Shown: in pieces, positions 19,937 through 30,700 of the stretch
Numbering within the stretch: the stretch's first letter is position 1
Layout of the letters: each line of letters begins with the position of its first letter
Source: Flavipsychrobacter sp.
GTDB lineage: Bacteria; Bacteroidota; Bacteroidia; Chitinophagales; Chitinophagaceae
Direction: 5' to 3'
Assembly (NCBI GenBank): GCA_024508935.1
Contig: JANINW010000014.1
Location: 81,920 to 145,919 of the forward strand
DNA length: 64,000 nucleotides
Notes under the pieces: model-generated
What the model was told of the DNA's origin: nothing
Database searches by the model: none
The model's input: only the letters and a program-made list of their open reading frames with translations
Translations under genes and position numbers: made by a program

Positions 19937-20403
19937 TATTGTGCGAGGTTTTGAATGTCTCCATATATGGCAGGGCGGCTTATTTCCATAAAACGCCCGG
20001 GGTTGGTCATGCGCACAAAGCCGAACTGCTCGTAAAGACCGTGAGCATCCAGCGTAGCCAGCATTATCTTCCTAAGCCCTTTCATCCATTCCTGTTCCAT
20101 TACAAGTTCCAGCATTTTTTTGCTCAGGCCCTGCCCGCGGTGTGGTTCCTCTACATACACATCGGCCATATAAGCAAAGCTGGCATAGTCGGTTATAAAG
20201 CGGCCATAGGCTACCTGCACGCCATCTTTTATTGCGGCGAAGCAGAAAGAATTGTCAAATGCCCGTTTCACCAGATCGAAGGGAATATGCTTACTCCAAT
20301 AAGACTCTTCTGACAGCCATTTATGTATGTGCTCCGGCTGCATCAGGCTTTTATCAGTAGTGATGATATAGCCCTTGTATGCTAAATGGATAGGTGTGGT
20401 CAT
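19936..20403 (-). CDS. GNAT family N-acetyltransferase
   Basis: YMADVYVEEPHRGQGLSKKMLELVME. Confidence 0.88.
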   Translation of the reverse strand: MTTPIHLAYKGYIITTDKSLMQPEHIHKWLSEESYWSKHIPFDLVKRAFDNSFCFAAIKDGVQVAYGRFITDYASFAYMADVYVEEPHRGQGLSKKMLELVMEQEWMKGLRKIMLATLDAHGLYEQFGFVRMTNPGRFMEISRPAIYGDIQNLAQ

Positions 20404-20407
20404 ATTC

Positions 20408-21457
20408 CTATATTATATAGTTCCAGTTATGGTTGTCCGGCGCATTACCATGGCGGATATCGTATAGTTCTTTTTGCAGTTGGTACATCATAGCGTCTTC
20501 GGCTATGTAGCAGGTATACTCTTTACCGTCAATTGCAATCGTTTCTATAGGTGCTATTACGGCAGCTGTACCTGCACCAAATGCTTCTATCTTCTGGCCT
20601 GCTTCAAGTGCCTGTTTCAGCTCATGTACATTTACAGGGCGCACCTCCATTTGCAATCCCTTGTCTTTTGCTATGGCCAGTAACGAATCGCGCGTTATAC
20701 CATCCAGTATAGTGCCTGAAAGCGGTGGAGTGACCAATGTGCCATTTATTACAAACATCAGGTTCATGGTGCCCGATTCTTCAATCAGCTCATGGGTTTT
20801 GCTGTCGGTCCATATTACCTGGTCGTAGCCGGCCTCTCTTGCCAGTTGTGTAGGGTAGAATGCACCACCATAGTTGCCGCCGCATTTTGCAAAACCGGTA
20901 CCACCGTCTGCCGCGCGTGAATAAGTGTCTTCTACTTTTACTTTTAGTGGTTTGGCATAATACTGGTAGGCAGGGGTAGCTACTATCATAAATAAATATT
21001 CATCTGCCACCTTTACACCCAGTCTTTCTTCGCTGGCTATCATAAACGGGCGTATGTATAAAGAACCATCAGCTTCTTCGGGTATCCATGCACCGTCCAG
21101 CTGCACCAGTTGGTGCAATGCTTCCATGAAAAGACTTTTGGGCACCTCCGGCATGCACATACGGTCGAGTGATTTTACAAAGCGGTCGTAGTGCTTATCT
21201 GGACGGAATATATTTATGCGGCCATCTTTGGTATGAAAGGCTTTCATGCCTTCAAATACTGTCTGGCCATAATGCAGGCACAGTGCAAAAGGACTCATTG
21301 TCAGCTCAGCGAAAGGCACGATACGGCTGTTTTGCCATTGTCCGTCTTTGTATTCACTGATGAACATGTGTTCGGTCGGCTGCTTGCCGAAAGGAATAGA
21401 CTTGGTGTCTTTCACTTGTCTTTCTGACTGCGCAGAAATGGAGATCGGATATGCCAT
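20408..21457 (-). CDS. ilvE: branched-chain amino acid aminotransferase
   Basis: HYGQTVFEGMKAFHTKDGRINIFRPDKH, QVIWTDSKTHELIEESGTMNLMFV. Confidence 0.93.
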   Translation of the reverse strand: MAYPISISAQSERQVKDTKSIPFGKQPTEHMFISEYKDGQWQNSRIVPFAELTMSPFALCLHYGQTVFEGMKAFHTKDGRINIFRPDKHYDRFVKSLDRMCMPEVPKSLFMEALHQLVQLDGAWIPEEADGSLYIRPFMIASEERLGVKVADEYLFMIVATPAYQYYAKPLKVKVEDTYSRAADGGTGFAKCGGNYGGAFYPTQLAREAGYDQVIWTDSKTHELIEESGTMNLMFVINGTLVTPPLSGTILDGITRDSLLAIAKDKGLQMEVRPVNVHELKQALEAGQKIEAFGAGTAAVIAPIETIAIDGKEYTCYIAEDAMMYQLQKELYDIRHGNAPDNHNWNYII

Positions 21458-21473
21458 AATAATCTTGTTTTTA

Positions 21474-22442
21474 TTATTTGGAATCGGTTTCTATTACTGG
21501 CAATGCCGACAGGTCGTTATCGCCAAAATCTGTTTCAAGTTTTTGTTTTTGTTGTTTTCTGTAACCATAGTTAACACTGTATACACCGGCTACTACTGTA
21601 AGAAAAGCTAATGCCGTGAACCAGGTCAATTGTTCATTCAGTATAAAATATCCCAGTATTACCGCAACCAATGGATTGATATATGCGTAGAGGGTAACAA
21701 TGCCGATGGGCAGTTCTTTCAGCGCATATATATAAGCGGTGTACGCGGCAATAGAACCCAGGGACACGAGGTATATCATAGGCCATATCACGTCTATTTG
21801 CCAGAAGTTCAATCCTGCGCTATAATCATCTATGGCTGGGCTGGCTATAAAAAGGAATATGCCGCCAAACAGTAGTTGCAGGCCCGCATTGAATACGGGG
21901 TTTACCTGGTTGTGCCTTTTTTTATTGATGACGCTGCCCAGTGCCCAGCTGGTGGTTGCGCAAAAGATACCCAGCATGCCCAGCAGGTAAGATGGATTGG
22001 CCAGGTCAGCAATATTGTCTTTGAAAATAAGTGCTATACCGCAAATGCCCAGTACCATACCTATTATAATAGGCAGGTTTATTTTTTCGTTCTTTGATGA
22101 TACCAATCCTATGATAACAGTACATAGTGGCATCATAGAACAGATAAGGGCAGCAGCACCGCTGGGTACAAAACGCTCCCCCCACGATACAAGGCCGTTA
22201 CCAACCGTTATCAGCAGGAAGCCCACTATAGCCTGGTGCAGCAGGTTGCTTTTTGAAAAATCCAGTTTGCGGTTCATGCCGTAGCCTATGGCCATAATAA
22301 CAGCGGCAGATATTACCTGCCTGATGGCTGCAAATAAGAATGCGGGAAAATGCTGTACTCCTACCCGTATTACAAGGTAAGTCGTTCCCCAAATGATGCA
22401 GATAAATATGAGTGCCAGATATGCTTTGGTGTGCCGGGCCAT
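21474..22442 (-). CDS. EamA/DMT family transporter
   Basis: ALIFICIIWGTTYLVIRVGVQHFPAFLFAAIRQ; about 10 TM segments; start refined to MARHTK. Confidence 0.9.
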   Translation of the reverse strand: MARHTKAYLALIFICIIWGTTYLVIRVGVQHFPAFLFAAIRQVISAAVIMAIGYGMNRKLDFSKSNLLHQAIVGFLLITVGNGLVSWGERFVPSGAAALICSMMPLCTVIIGLVSSKNEKINLPIIIGMVLGICGIALIFKDNIADLANPSYLLGMLGIFCATTSWALGSVINKKRHNQVNPVFNAGLQLLFGGIFLFIASPAIDDYSAGLNFWQIDVIWPMIYLVSLGSIAAYTAYIYALKELPIGIVTLYAYINPLVAVILGYFILNEQLTWFTALAFLTVVAGVYSVNYGYRKQQKQKLETDFGDNDLSALPVIETDSK

Positions 22443-22539
22443 TAATGGTGATTTATATAAGAACAATGCAAAAGTCCAGAGATTATTTCAAACAAAACAG
22501 ATACAATTTTCGTAATTTCGACCAGAACAGTTTATTGTT

Positions 22540-23970
22540 ATGTTAAAAGATAATAACGAACACCTGTACATGAATGTTGCATTGACCATTGAGCAACAGA
22601 TATTAAATAATACTTTGAACATTGGTGACAAGCTGCCCAGCGTGCGTATGCTCAGTAAACAGCACGGCATCAGCATGAGCACAACGCTCCAGGCATATTA
22701 TCATCTTGAAGCAAAAGGACTGATAGAATCGCGCCCGCAATCGGGTTATTATGTAAGGTTTAACCCTACGCGTTTCCCGCAGAAGGTGGAGAAGAGCAAC
22801 CCGGTACAGGCAGTTAAAACCAAGAATGTAGAAGCCATCATATCAGAAGTGTACGATGATTTCATTATGCCGAACACCACGCGCTTTTCCCTAAGCGTGC
22901 CGGTACCGGAAATATTGCCACTGGCCAAGCTGAATAAGGCCATGATGCAGGCCATGCGGGAACTTCCTGCCAATGGTACCTCTTACGAGAGCCTGGCAGG
23001 AAATGAAATGCTGCGGCGGCAGATAGCACTATGGTCTATCAACTGGGGCGGGCGTTTGCATGCTGATGAGATTATTACCACCGCGGGTTGCATGAATGCA
23101 CTGGCCCTCTCCCTGCATGCTATTACCAAACCGGGAGATACTATTGCCGTAGAAAGCCCGGTGTACTTTGGTATGCTGCGTTTTGCAAAGAGTATAGGGC
23201 TGAAGGTATTAGAACTGCCTACCGACCCCGATACAGGTGTAGACCCCGATGATGTAAAAAAGGCTTTGCAAAAGCATAATATTAAAGCCTGCACTTTCGT
23301 TACCAATTTCAGTAATCCATTGGGCTATTGCATGCCCGATGAGAAAAAGAAAGCACTGGTAAAACTATTATCACTGCACGGTGTACCGTTGATAGAAGAT
23401 GATCTGTACGGCGATATGTATTTTGGCCGCAAGCGACCTATTGCCTGCAAGAGTTTTGACGAAGAAGGTATTGTGCTATGGTGTGGTTCTGTTTCTAAAA
23501 CTTTAGCTCCCGGTTACAGGGTGGGCTGGGTGGCCCCGGGCAAGTATTATGAAAAAGTAAAGCAGCTTAAGTTATATCAAAGCATCACCTCTGCGACGGC
23601 GCAGCAAGCAGCAGTAGGTAATTTCCTGGCTACGGGGCGCTATGAACATCACTTGCGTAAACTGCGGCAGACGCTGCATTCCAACAGCCTGCATTTTACC
23701 CGGGCTATCTGCGATTATTTCCCTGATAATACAAAACTAACCAGTCCGCAGGGTGGCTTGGGCATGTGGGTAGAACTGGATAAACGTATAGACACCTACC
23801 AGCTATACCAGGAAGCCATACAGCAAAAAATAAGCATTGCGCCGGGTAGTATGTTCACCCTGCAGGAACGGTACCAGAATTGTATGCGCCTGAGCTATGG
23901 CATGGTTTGGACACCGCAGGTTGAAAAGGCATTAAAAAAGCTGGGCGGCATTGTAAAAGATATGCTGTAA
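22540..23970 (+). CDS. PLP-dependent aminotransferase / MocR-type GntR regulator
   Basis: N-terminal GntR wHTH (LPSVRMLSKQHGISMSTTLQAYYHLEAKGLIESRPQSGYYV) plus aminotransferase I (CGSVSKTLAPGYRVGW). Confidence 0.93.
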   Translation: MLKDNNEHLYMNVALTIEQQILNNTLNIGDKLPSVRMLSKQHGISMSTTLQAYYHLEAKGLIESRPQSGYYVRFNPTRFPQKVEKSNPVQAVKTKNVEAIISEVYDDFIMPNTTRFSLSVPVPEILPLAKLNKAMMQAMRELPANGTSYESLAGNEMLRRQIALWSINWGGRLHADEIITTAGCMNALALSLHAITKPGDTIAVESPVYFGMLRFAKSIGLKVLELPTDPDTGVDPDDVKKALQKHNIKACTFVTNFSNPLGYCMPDEKKKALVKLLSLHGVPLIEDDLYGDMYFGRKRPIACKSFDEEGIVLWCGSVSKTLAPGYRVGWVAPGKYYEKVKQLKLYQSITSATAQQAAVGNFLATGRYEHHLRKLRQTLHSNSLHFTRAICDYFPDNTKLTSPQGGLGMWVELDKRIDTYQLYQEAIQQKISIAPGSMFTLQERYQNCMRLSYGMVWTPQVEKALKKLGGIVKDML

Positions 23971-24001
23971 CAATGCGTCTTTTGTAAATTTACTATTACC
24001 T

Positions 24002-25573
24002 ATGAAGGCCTTTTTTCTTTTTTTATCTGTTATTCTCTTTTGCAGCACGCAAAAAACCGGTGCTGCTGTAGCAGTTACGCCCGGTAAGGAAGAGACGGTA
24101 AATTATACGGTGGTATTGTTTGAAGTACCACGCCGTGCAGATGTAGATAGCTATGCTTTTGAAATGCGCCTGGCTGATGTGACCAAAGGCAAGGGTAAGC
24201 TATTGCTGAAAGACCGTAAGAATTATTTCCTGGTAAAAGATGCGCTTGATTTTGGTAAGACCTACCTCTGGCGGTATATGTATTACGACAGGGCCGGCAA
24301 AGAAATATTTGCATCCGAAGACAATATCCTGAACATAAAGGGCAGCAAGCTTACTAATTATTTACTTTATGAGAACCGGGTAAGCCGTTTCGGGTCTGGG
24401 ACAGAATTGGATGGTTATATAAGCCTGGACCACGGCATAATAACTGACAGGCAAGGCAGGGTGGTATGGAGTTTCCCCGATGATAAATATGAGGCGGTGC
24501 GCGACCTGAAACTGAACAAAGATGGTAACCTGACTTTTATTTATGGCCCTTATGGCTACGAAACCGATCTTAAAGGCAATATCCTTTGGCGTTCACCGGA
24601 TACTATAAATGGCTATAAAGTGCTGAATGTGCACCATGAACTGCGTAAGCTGGATAATGGCCATTTTTTGGCAATAGGAGAAAGGCGCAAGGACAATAAG
24701 GAGAATGGCAGGATGTATTCTTTTGTATTTGAAGTGGACCGCGATAATAAACTACAATGGGTATGGGATGAAGAAAAAGCGTTTGCACATGATAGTGTTT
24801 ATAGGGAAGCGCACCTGAACGCAGCCTATTATAATGAGAAAGAAAAAATGCTGTATATATCTAACCGTGACCTGAACTCGATAGCCAAAATAGATGTGCG
24901 GTCTGGTAAGATAGTCTGGTCTGTTGGATATGATTATAAAGATGGCAGCATCTATTATCCGCAGGATTTCTTTTATGCGCAGCACGCTATCTCCGAATTG
25001 CCCGATGGGAATATCCTGTTGTTCAATAACGCTAAGCCACAGACACCATCTTCAGTGCAGATCCTTTCGCAGCCTACAGCAAAAAAGGCACCTGTAGTGG
25101 TATGGGAATACGTTTTCAATTTTGACAACCCTTTTGATAACTACGTAACCAAAATGGGCGATGTGCAGCCACTCCCCAACGGCGACCTGCTGATGTGCAT
25201 GGGCGGGAATGGCAAAGTAGTTGAAATAGACATGGACAAAAAGCCGGTATGGGCCTTATCGTCTGTATTAATAAACCCGGGCACCATACCGCCATCCCCT
25301 TTAAAGCTCGGTTACCGATCTGATTTCACGCCGTCCTTGTACCCCTGCTATTTTATGGCCTATACCGAAGCAGGCAAACTGGTAATAGAGAACGGCGGCA
25401 GTGAAACAGATAGCTATACCTGCCGTTTTATGAAGAACGGTGAGGTTGTGAAAACAATTGATGTTAAGCCCTTGGATGCAGGCACTCAATACAAACTCAA
25501 AATACCGGATGCTGATGAGGTGGAGATCACATCAAATACTACCAAGACATCGAATAGGATATTGAAACTATAA
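24002..25573 (+). CDS. aryl-sulfate sulfotransferase-like (ASST, beta-propeller) secreted protein
   Basis: Signal peptide; DHGIITDRQGRVVWSFPDD, HHELRKLDNGHFLAIGERR, repeated propeller motifs. Confidence 0.7.
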   Translation: MKAFFLFLSVILFCSTQKTGAAVAVTPGKEETVNYTVVLFEVPRRADVDSYAFEMRLADVTKGKGKLLLKDRKNYFLVKDALDFGKTYLWRYMYYDRAGKEIFASEDNILNIKGSKLTNYLLYENRVSRFGSGTELDGYISLDHGIITDRQGRVVWSFPDDKYEAVRDLKLNKDGNLTFIYGPYGYETDLKGNILWRSPDTINGYKVLNVHHELRKLDNGHFLAIGERRKDNKENGRMYSFVFEVDRDNKLQWVWDEEKAFAHDSVYREAHLNAAYYNEKEKMLYISNRDLNSIAKIDVRSGKIVWSVGYDYKDGSIYYPQDFFYAQHAISELPDGNILLFNNAKPQTPSSVQILSQPTAKKAPVVVWEYVFNFDNPFDNYVTKMGDVQPLPNGDLLMCMGGNGKVVEIDMDKKPVWALSSVLINPGTIPPSPLKLGYRSDFTPSLYPCYFMAYTEAGKLVIENGGSETDSYTCRFMKNGEVVKTIDVKPLDAGTQYKLKIPDADEVEITSNTTKTSNRILKL

Positions 25574-27697
25574 TCACTTCTTTTTCTTCTTCGGCTGTTC
25601 TGTATACTTCTTCCTGACTACTACCCAGTCTTCCAATTCTACATTAAAAGGCATACGGCCTATCTGTACTATGGCGCGCTTATCACGCACTTCGGTAACA
25701 GTGCCTATCTGATGGTTTACTTTATTACGTACCAGGTCGCCCACCTTGGCTTCGCCACCCAGCACATCGTAGTTCTTATCGGCTTTTTTTGCCGCCGCGG
25801 CATTGCCTTGTACCTGCTTCTTTTTGAAGAGCACATTTTCGGCAGCCTGTATCACTTCCTGTTTGTTATCTGCTTTTTTCCAGTCCTGTATTATCTGCTT
25901 GAATTTGCGCTCCATATCGCGCAGGTAGTCCAGTTCTTCCTTCTTTATTTTGTTTTGCAGCTTTAGGGTGTTGTAGTGCTGCTCCTTTCTTTCCTTGTCT
26001 ATTACTTCTTCAAATTCTTTTTTCAGCTCGCTGTTTTTCTTCAGCAGCTTATCCAGTTCTTTTTCTTTATTGGCCAGTTTCTGGTGCTGCTGCTCAGTTT
26101 GGTGCAGCATCTTATCCAGCTTAAAATGCCCGCGCTCTGTAAGCTGCCTGGCGCGGTCTATAATGGCAGGCGGCAGGCCACTGCGCTGCGCAATGGCAAA
26201 AGTGTAGGAGCTGCCCGGCTTACCGGTAGTAAGTTGATATAGTGGTTCCAGCTTGGCTTCATCAAAGGCCATAGCACCGTTGAATATGCCCGGCACTTTA
26301 CCCGCCATTACTTTCAGGTTCAGGTAGTGGGTGGTAATAATGCCTATGGCATGTTTGCGGGCCAGGTCTTCTACAATGGCTTCGGCAAAGGCACCACCCA
26401 GGTTAGGATCAGAGCCACTACCCAATTCGTCTATAAAGAACAGCGTTTTACCGTTGGCAAAATCCATGAAGTATTTCATGTCGCGCAGGTGCGCACTATA
26501 AGTACTCAGCTCATGTTCTATAGACTGTGTATCGCCTATATGTATCATCAGTTGTTTAAAGATGCCTATCTCCGAATTAGGATCTACCGGTACCAGCAGA
26601 CCTGCTTGGGTCATTAACTGCAGCAGACCCACAGTTTTCATCGATACCGTTTTGCCGCCCGCATTGGGACCGCTTATTATAAGTATACGCTGGTTTTTAT
26701 CCAGTGTTATATGCAGCGGAATAGTAGGCTTATTATTTTGCTTATTATGCAGATATAGCAGGGGGTGTACTGCCTTTACCAGTTGCAGGCCGGGGTGTGC
26801 GCTCAGGCGCGGCATTTCTGCATTCATATCCAGCGCCAGCAATCCCTTTGCGCGTATAAAATCGAGCAAGCCGGTAAGATGATAATACGCATCCAGCTGT
26901 GGCTGGTAGGCAGAGAGGCTGGCAGTGGTCTGCGCCAGTATGCGGTGTATCTCTTTCGATTCCGCCCGCTCCAGCGAGAATATCTCGTTGTTCAGCTCTA
27001 TGGTTTCTTCCGGTTCTATAAACACCGTACGCTGCGAATCGCTTTCGCCATGCAGTATACCTTTTACAATACGCTTATGCTCGGCAAATATGGCTACAAC
27101 CCTGCGGCCATTTAAAAATCCTTCAGCTATGTCGGCCAGGTAGCCTTGCTTGTTCAGCTTACGCAATATGCTTTCAAACAGCTTGCGCAGGTCTTGCCGG
27201 CGGCTGGCCAGTTCGGCACGTATAGACATCAGCTCGCGCGATGCATTATCGCGCACATTGCCCATATCGTCTACCACTGAACCTATGATGGTACTGATCT
27301 CTTTTTCGTAAGTGATACGTTCGGTAAGTGCGCGCAGGTTATTGAATATGCCCTCGTGGTTTTTAAACCAAAGCAAAATATCCCTGATAGTTAAAGCCAG
27401 TTTCTGGATGGAGAGCAACTGGTCGCCTCCTAATACTGCCCCGGGTACTGCCAGCAGTTTCAGTTCTTTTTGTATGTTCTGCGTAAAATCATTGGGAAAA
27501 TAATCGCTGCCACGCAGTATATTCTTAAACTCGTTGGTTTGTAAAAGGGCTTTTTCTACATATTCTATACGGGTATGAAAGCGCATTTGCTCCACGCGTT
27601 CGCGTGCAGCATCGGTGCGGCATTTCTGTTTCAGTAGCTGTGTTACCTTATTAAATTCTAAAGCATCTGCGGCATGTGCCGGGTACAATTGCATCAT
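25574..27697 (-). CDS. mutS2: MutS2-family endonuclease/ATPase, Smr domain not evident
   Basis: ILIISGPNAGGKTVSMKTVGLLQLMTQAGLLVP; FFIDELGSGSDPNLGGAFAEAIVE; STYSAHLRDM. Confidence 0.92.
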   Translation of the reverse strand: MMQLYPAHAADALEFNKVTQLLKQKCRTDAARERVEQMRFHTRIEYVEKALLQTNEFKNILRGSDYFPNDFTQNIQKELKLLAVPGAVLGGDQLLSIQKLALTIRDILLWFKNHEGIFNNLRALTERITYEKEISTIIGSVVDDMGNVRDNASRELMSIRAELASRRQDLRKLFESILRKLNKQGYLADIAEGFLNGRRVVAIFAEHKRIVKGILHGESDSQRTVFIEPEETIELNNEIFSLERAESKEIHRILAQTTASLSAYQPQLDAYYHLTGLLDFIRAKGLLALDMNAEMPRLSAHPGLQLVKAVHPLLYLHNKQNNKPTIPLHITLDKNQRILIISGPNAGGKTVSMKTVGLLQLMTQAGLLVPVDPNSEIGIFKQLMIHIGDTQSIEHELSTYSAHLRDMKYFMDFANGKTLFFIDELGSGSDPNLGGAFAEAIVEDLARKHAIGIITTHYLNLKVMAGKVPGIFNGAMAFDEAKLEPLYQLTTGKPGSSYTFAIAQRSGLPPAIIDRARQLTERGHFKLDKMLHQTEQQHQKLANKEKELDKLLKKNSELKKEFEEVIDKERKEQHYNTLKLQNKIKKEELDYLRDMERKFKQIIQDWKKADNKQEVIQAAENVLFKKKQVQGNAAAAKKADKNYDVLGGEAKVGDLVRNKVNHQIGTVTEVRDKRAIVQIGRMPFNVELEDWVVVRKKYTEQPKKKKK

Positions 27698-27787
27698 ATC
27701 TATTCCAGTCTGGGCGCAAATTTACATATAACAAAGCTTTATGCCTGCAGTGTTCATATTTCCGTTATATTGCGTTAGGCGAAAATT

Positions 27788-30700
27788 ATGAATAATTACG
27801 ACTGGCTTATATCCCGGCTTGATGGTTTTATACGGAAATACTATGCCAACCAATTATTGCGTGGTGCATTGGTATTGCTGATATGTTTACTGCTATATAT
27901 ACTTACGGTAAGTGTAGGTGAGTATTATTTATATATGCCGGTATGGCTGCGCGTATTTATTGTTTCTGCATTTGTATTACTGGGAGGTGTGGCGCTGGTG
28001 ATTTGGGTTATCATTCCTTTTGCAAAAATGTCGCGCCTGGGCAAGGTTATCAGCCATGAACAGGCCGCTGCCATAGTGGGTACACATTTCCCGGAGATCA
28101 GCGATAAGCTGCTGAACATACTGCAACTGAAGAAGCAAACAGAAGGACAGGGCAGTATGGAACTCATAGAAGCCAGCATCAACCAGAAAGCTGCCCAGAT
28201 ATCAGTAGTGCCCATTGCCAATGCAGTAGACCTATCGAAGAATAAGAAGTACCTGCCTTTTTTATTGCCCCTGGTATTGGCGGGCGTTTTCATATTGGTA
28301 GCTGCGCCCAATGTTTTTAAAGATGCATCTGAAAGGTTATTGCAGCCTACCAAAACTTTTGAAAAGCCGGCACCTTTTAAATTCATAGTTAAAAACACTT
28401 CCATGCAAGCTGTGCGAAACGGTGATTTTGTTTTGGAAGTGAGTACAGAAGGTAATGCGCTGCCGGCAGAGATGGCTGTGGAAACAGGCACCGACCGTAT
28501 GCCCATGCAATCGAAGTCAAAGAACAGTTTTGAATATGCCTTTCGCAATATTACCGAGCCAGTCAGTTTCCGTCTTTTTGCTGCAGGGTTTTACTCGCAA
28601 CCCTATACCATACAGGTAGCACAAAGGCCGGTGTTGAAAGCATTTAAAGTAAGCCTGGATTATCCTGAATATATAGGCAGGAAAGATGAGGTGCTCAGCA
28701 GCATGGGTGATATGACGGTACCTGCCGGTACGCATGTAAGCTGGGGTTTTGTGGCCGATTATACAGACGAAGCTTCTATAAGGCTGGGTGACGGTAATAC
28801 GATGGCCCTGCCTAAGCAGGTAAATGTTTTCGCAGCGCAATATCGCTTCCTGCGCGATACCAGCTATACGCTTATCCTCGGGAACAGGCAATCGAATGTG
28901 CGCGATAGCTTCCACTATTTTGTAAAAGTGATCCCTGACCAGTACCCTACCATCCAGCTGGAAGAGATACGCGATACCGTATCAGGCAAACAAATATTAC
29001 TTACCGGTACTGCGGGAGATGACTATGGTATATCGCGTGTACTGTTTCACTATGCTGTAGCTGATGGTAACAATAAAACGATAGTAGATAAAAGCATACC
29101 GCTAAAGACAAGTACAGGCACCCTGTCATCTTTCCAGCATTATTTTGATGCAGGGGTGCTGAACCTGCAGCCGGGCCAGAAACTCACTTACTATGTAGAA
29201 GCATGGGATAATGATGGGGTACAGGGCAGCAAGGCATCGCGCAGCGAGGTGATGAGCTACCAGATGTACAATGCCAAGCAACTGGACTCTGCTATCAATG
29301 AAAATGCGGAACAAATAAACAGCGGCCTGAGCAATAGTGCAGAACAAACCAAAGAACTGCAAAGCCAGTACCGGGATCTGCAAAGCAAAATGCTGCAGTC
29401 AGAAAGTATGAGCTGGGAGCAGCAACAGTCCCTGCAGGAGGTGTCAAAGCAGCAAATGGAACTTCAGAATAAAATGGAGGCCATTAAGAAGCGCTTTGAA
29501 GAACAAATGCAGCAAAGCCAGCAAAAGCAATATAGTGATGAGGTAAAGGATAAACAGGAAGACCTGAAAAAGCAAATGGACAACCTGCTGAACAATGAAC
29601 TGAAAGAGCAAATGAAGAAGCTGGAAGAACTGATGAAGAAACTGAATAAAGATCAGGCTTTCCAGACGATGAAACAGCTGGAGCAGGACAACAAACTCTT
29701 CAATATGGACCTGGAGCGCATGCAGGAACTGATGAAGCAACTGGAAATGCAAATGAAGCTGGAGGACCTGTCCAATAAGATGAGTGAACTTGCTAAAAAA
29801 GAACAGGACCTGAAGCAGCAGACAGATAAAGGATATAAAGACAATAAGGAGCTGGCCCGCAAACAGGATGATTTGAAGAAAGAACTGGATAAGGCAATGA
29901 ACGAGGATATGAAGAACCTGGATGAGCTAAATAAGAAAATGGAGCAGCAGCAGGAGATGAGTAAGCCTAAAGAAGCAGGAAAGAAAGCAGCTGACAAGAT
30001 GCAGGATAGCAAAGAAGAGCTAAGTAAGAATGAGGGTAGTAAGGCCAGCCAGTCGCAAAGCCAGGCCGCACAAAACTTGCAGGAAATGTCTGAAAGCCTG
30101 AGCAATATGGCCGGGGGTATGAATGTGCAGCAGATAGATATAGATATTAAAGCTACGCGGCAGGTGCTTACCAATCTTATGCGCCTTTCATTCGATCAGG
30201 AGCAGCTTATAAAAAATGTTCAGAATACGCCTATCGGCAGCCAGTCCTACGTAGGCAACCAGCAGGAGCAGGCGCGGCTGTACGGAAATTCGAGGATGAT
30301 ACGTGACAGCTTATTTGCTTTGAGCAAGCGTGTGTCGAAACTGGCACCTACCATCAATAAAGAAACAGCAGAACTGGAGAAGAATATGGCAGCAGCCACC
30401 GAAGCTATGCAAAACAGGTATGTGGGGAATGTAATGAGCAGGCAGCAATATGTAATGATGCATACCAATAACCTGGCACTGTTGCTGAACGAAACCTTGT
30501 CGAACCTCATGCAGATGAAGGCCAATGCCCAAAGCGGTAAGAAAGGTAGTTGTAACAAGCCCGGAGGTAAAACACCTAAGCCGGGCCCCGGTAAGCAGTT
30601 GAGTGATATCATTACACAACAAAAGCAGTTGGGCGATGCCATGCAGCAAATGCAGGATGCCCAGAATAAAAACGGACAGCAGCCGGGGCAGCAACCCGGC

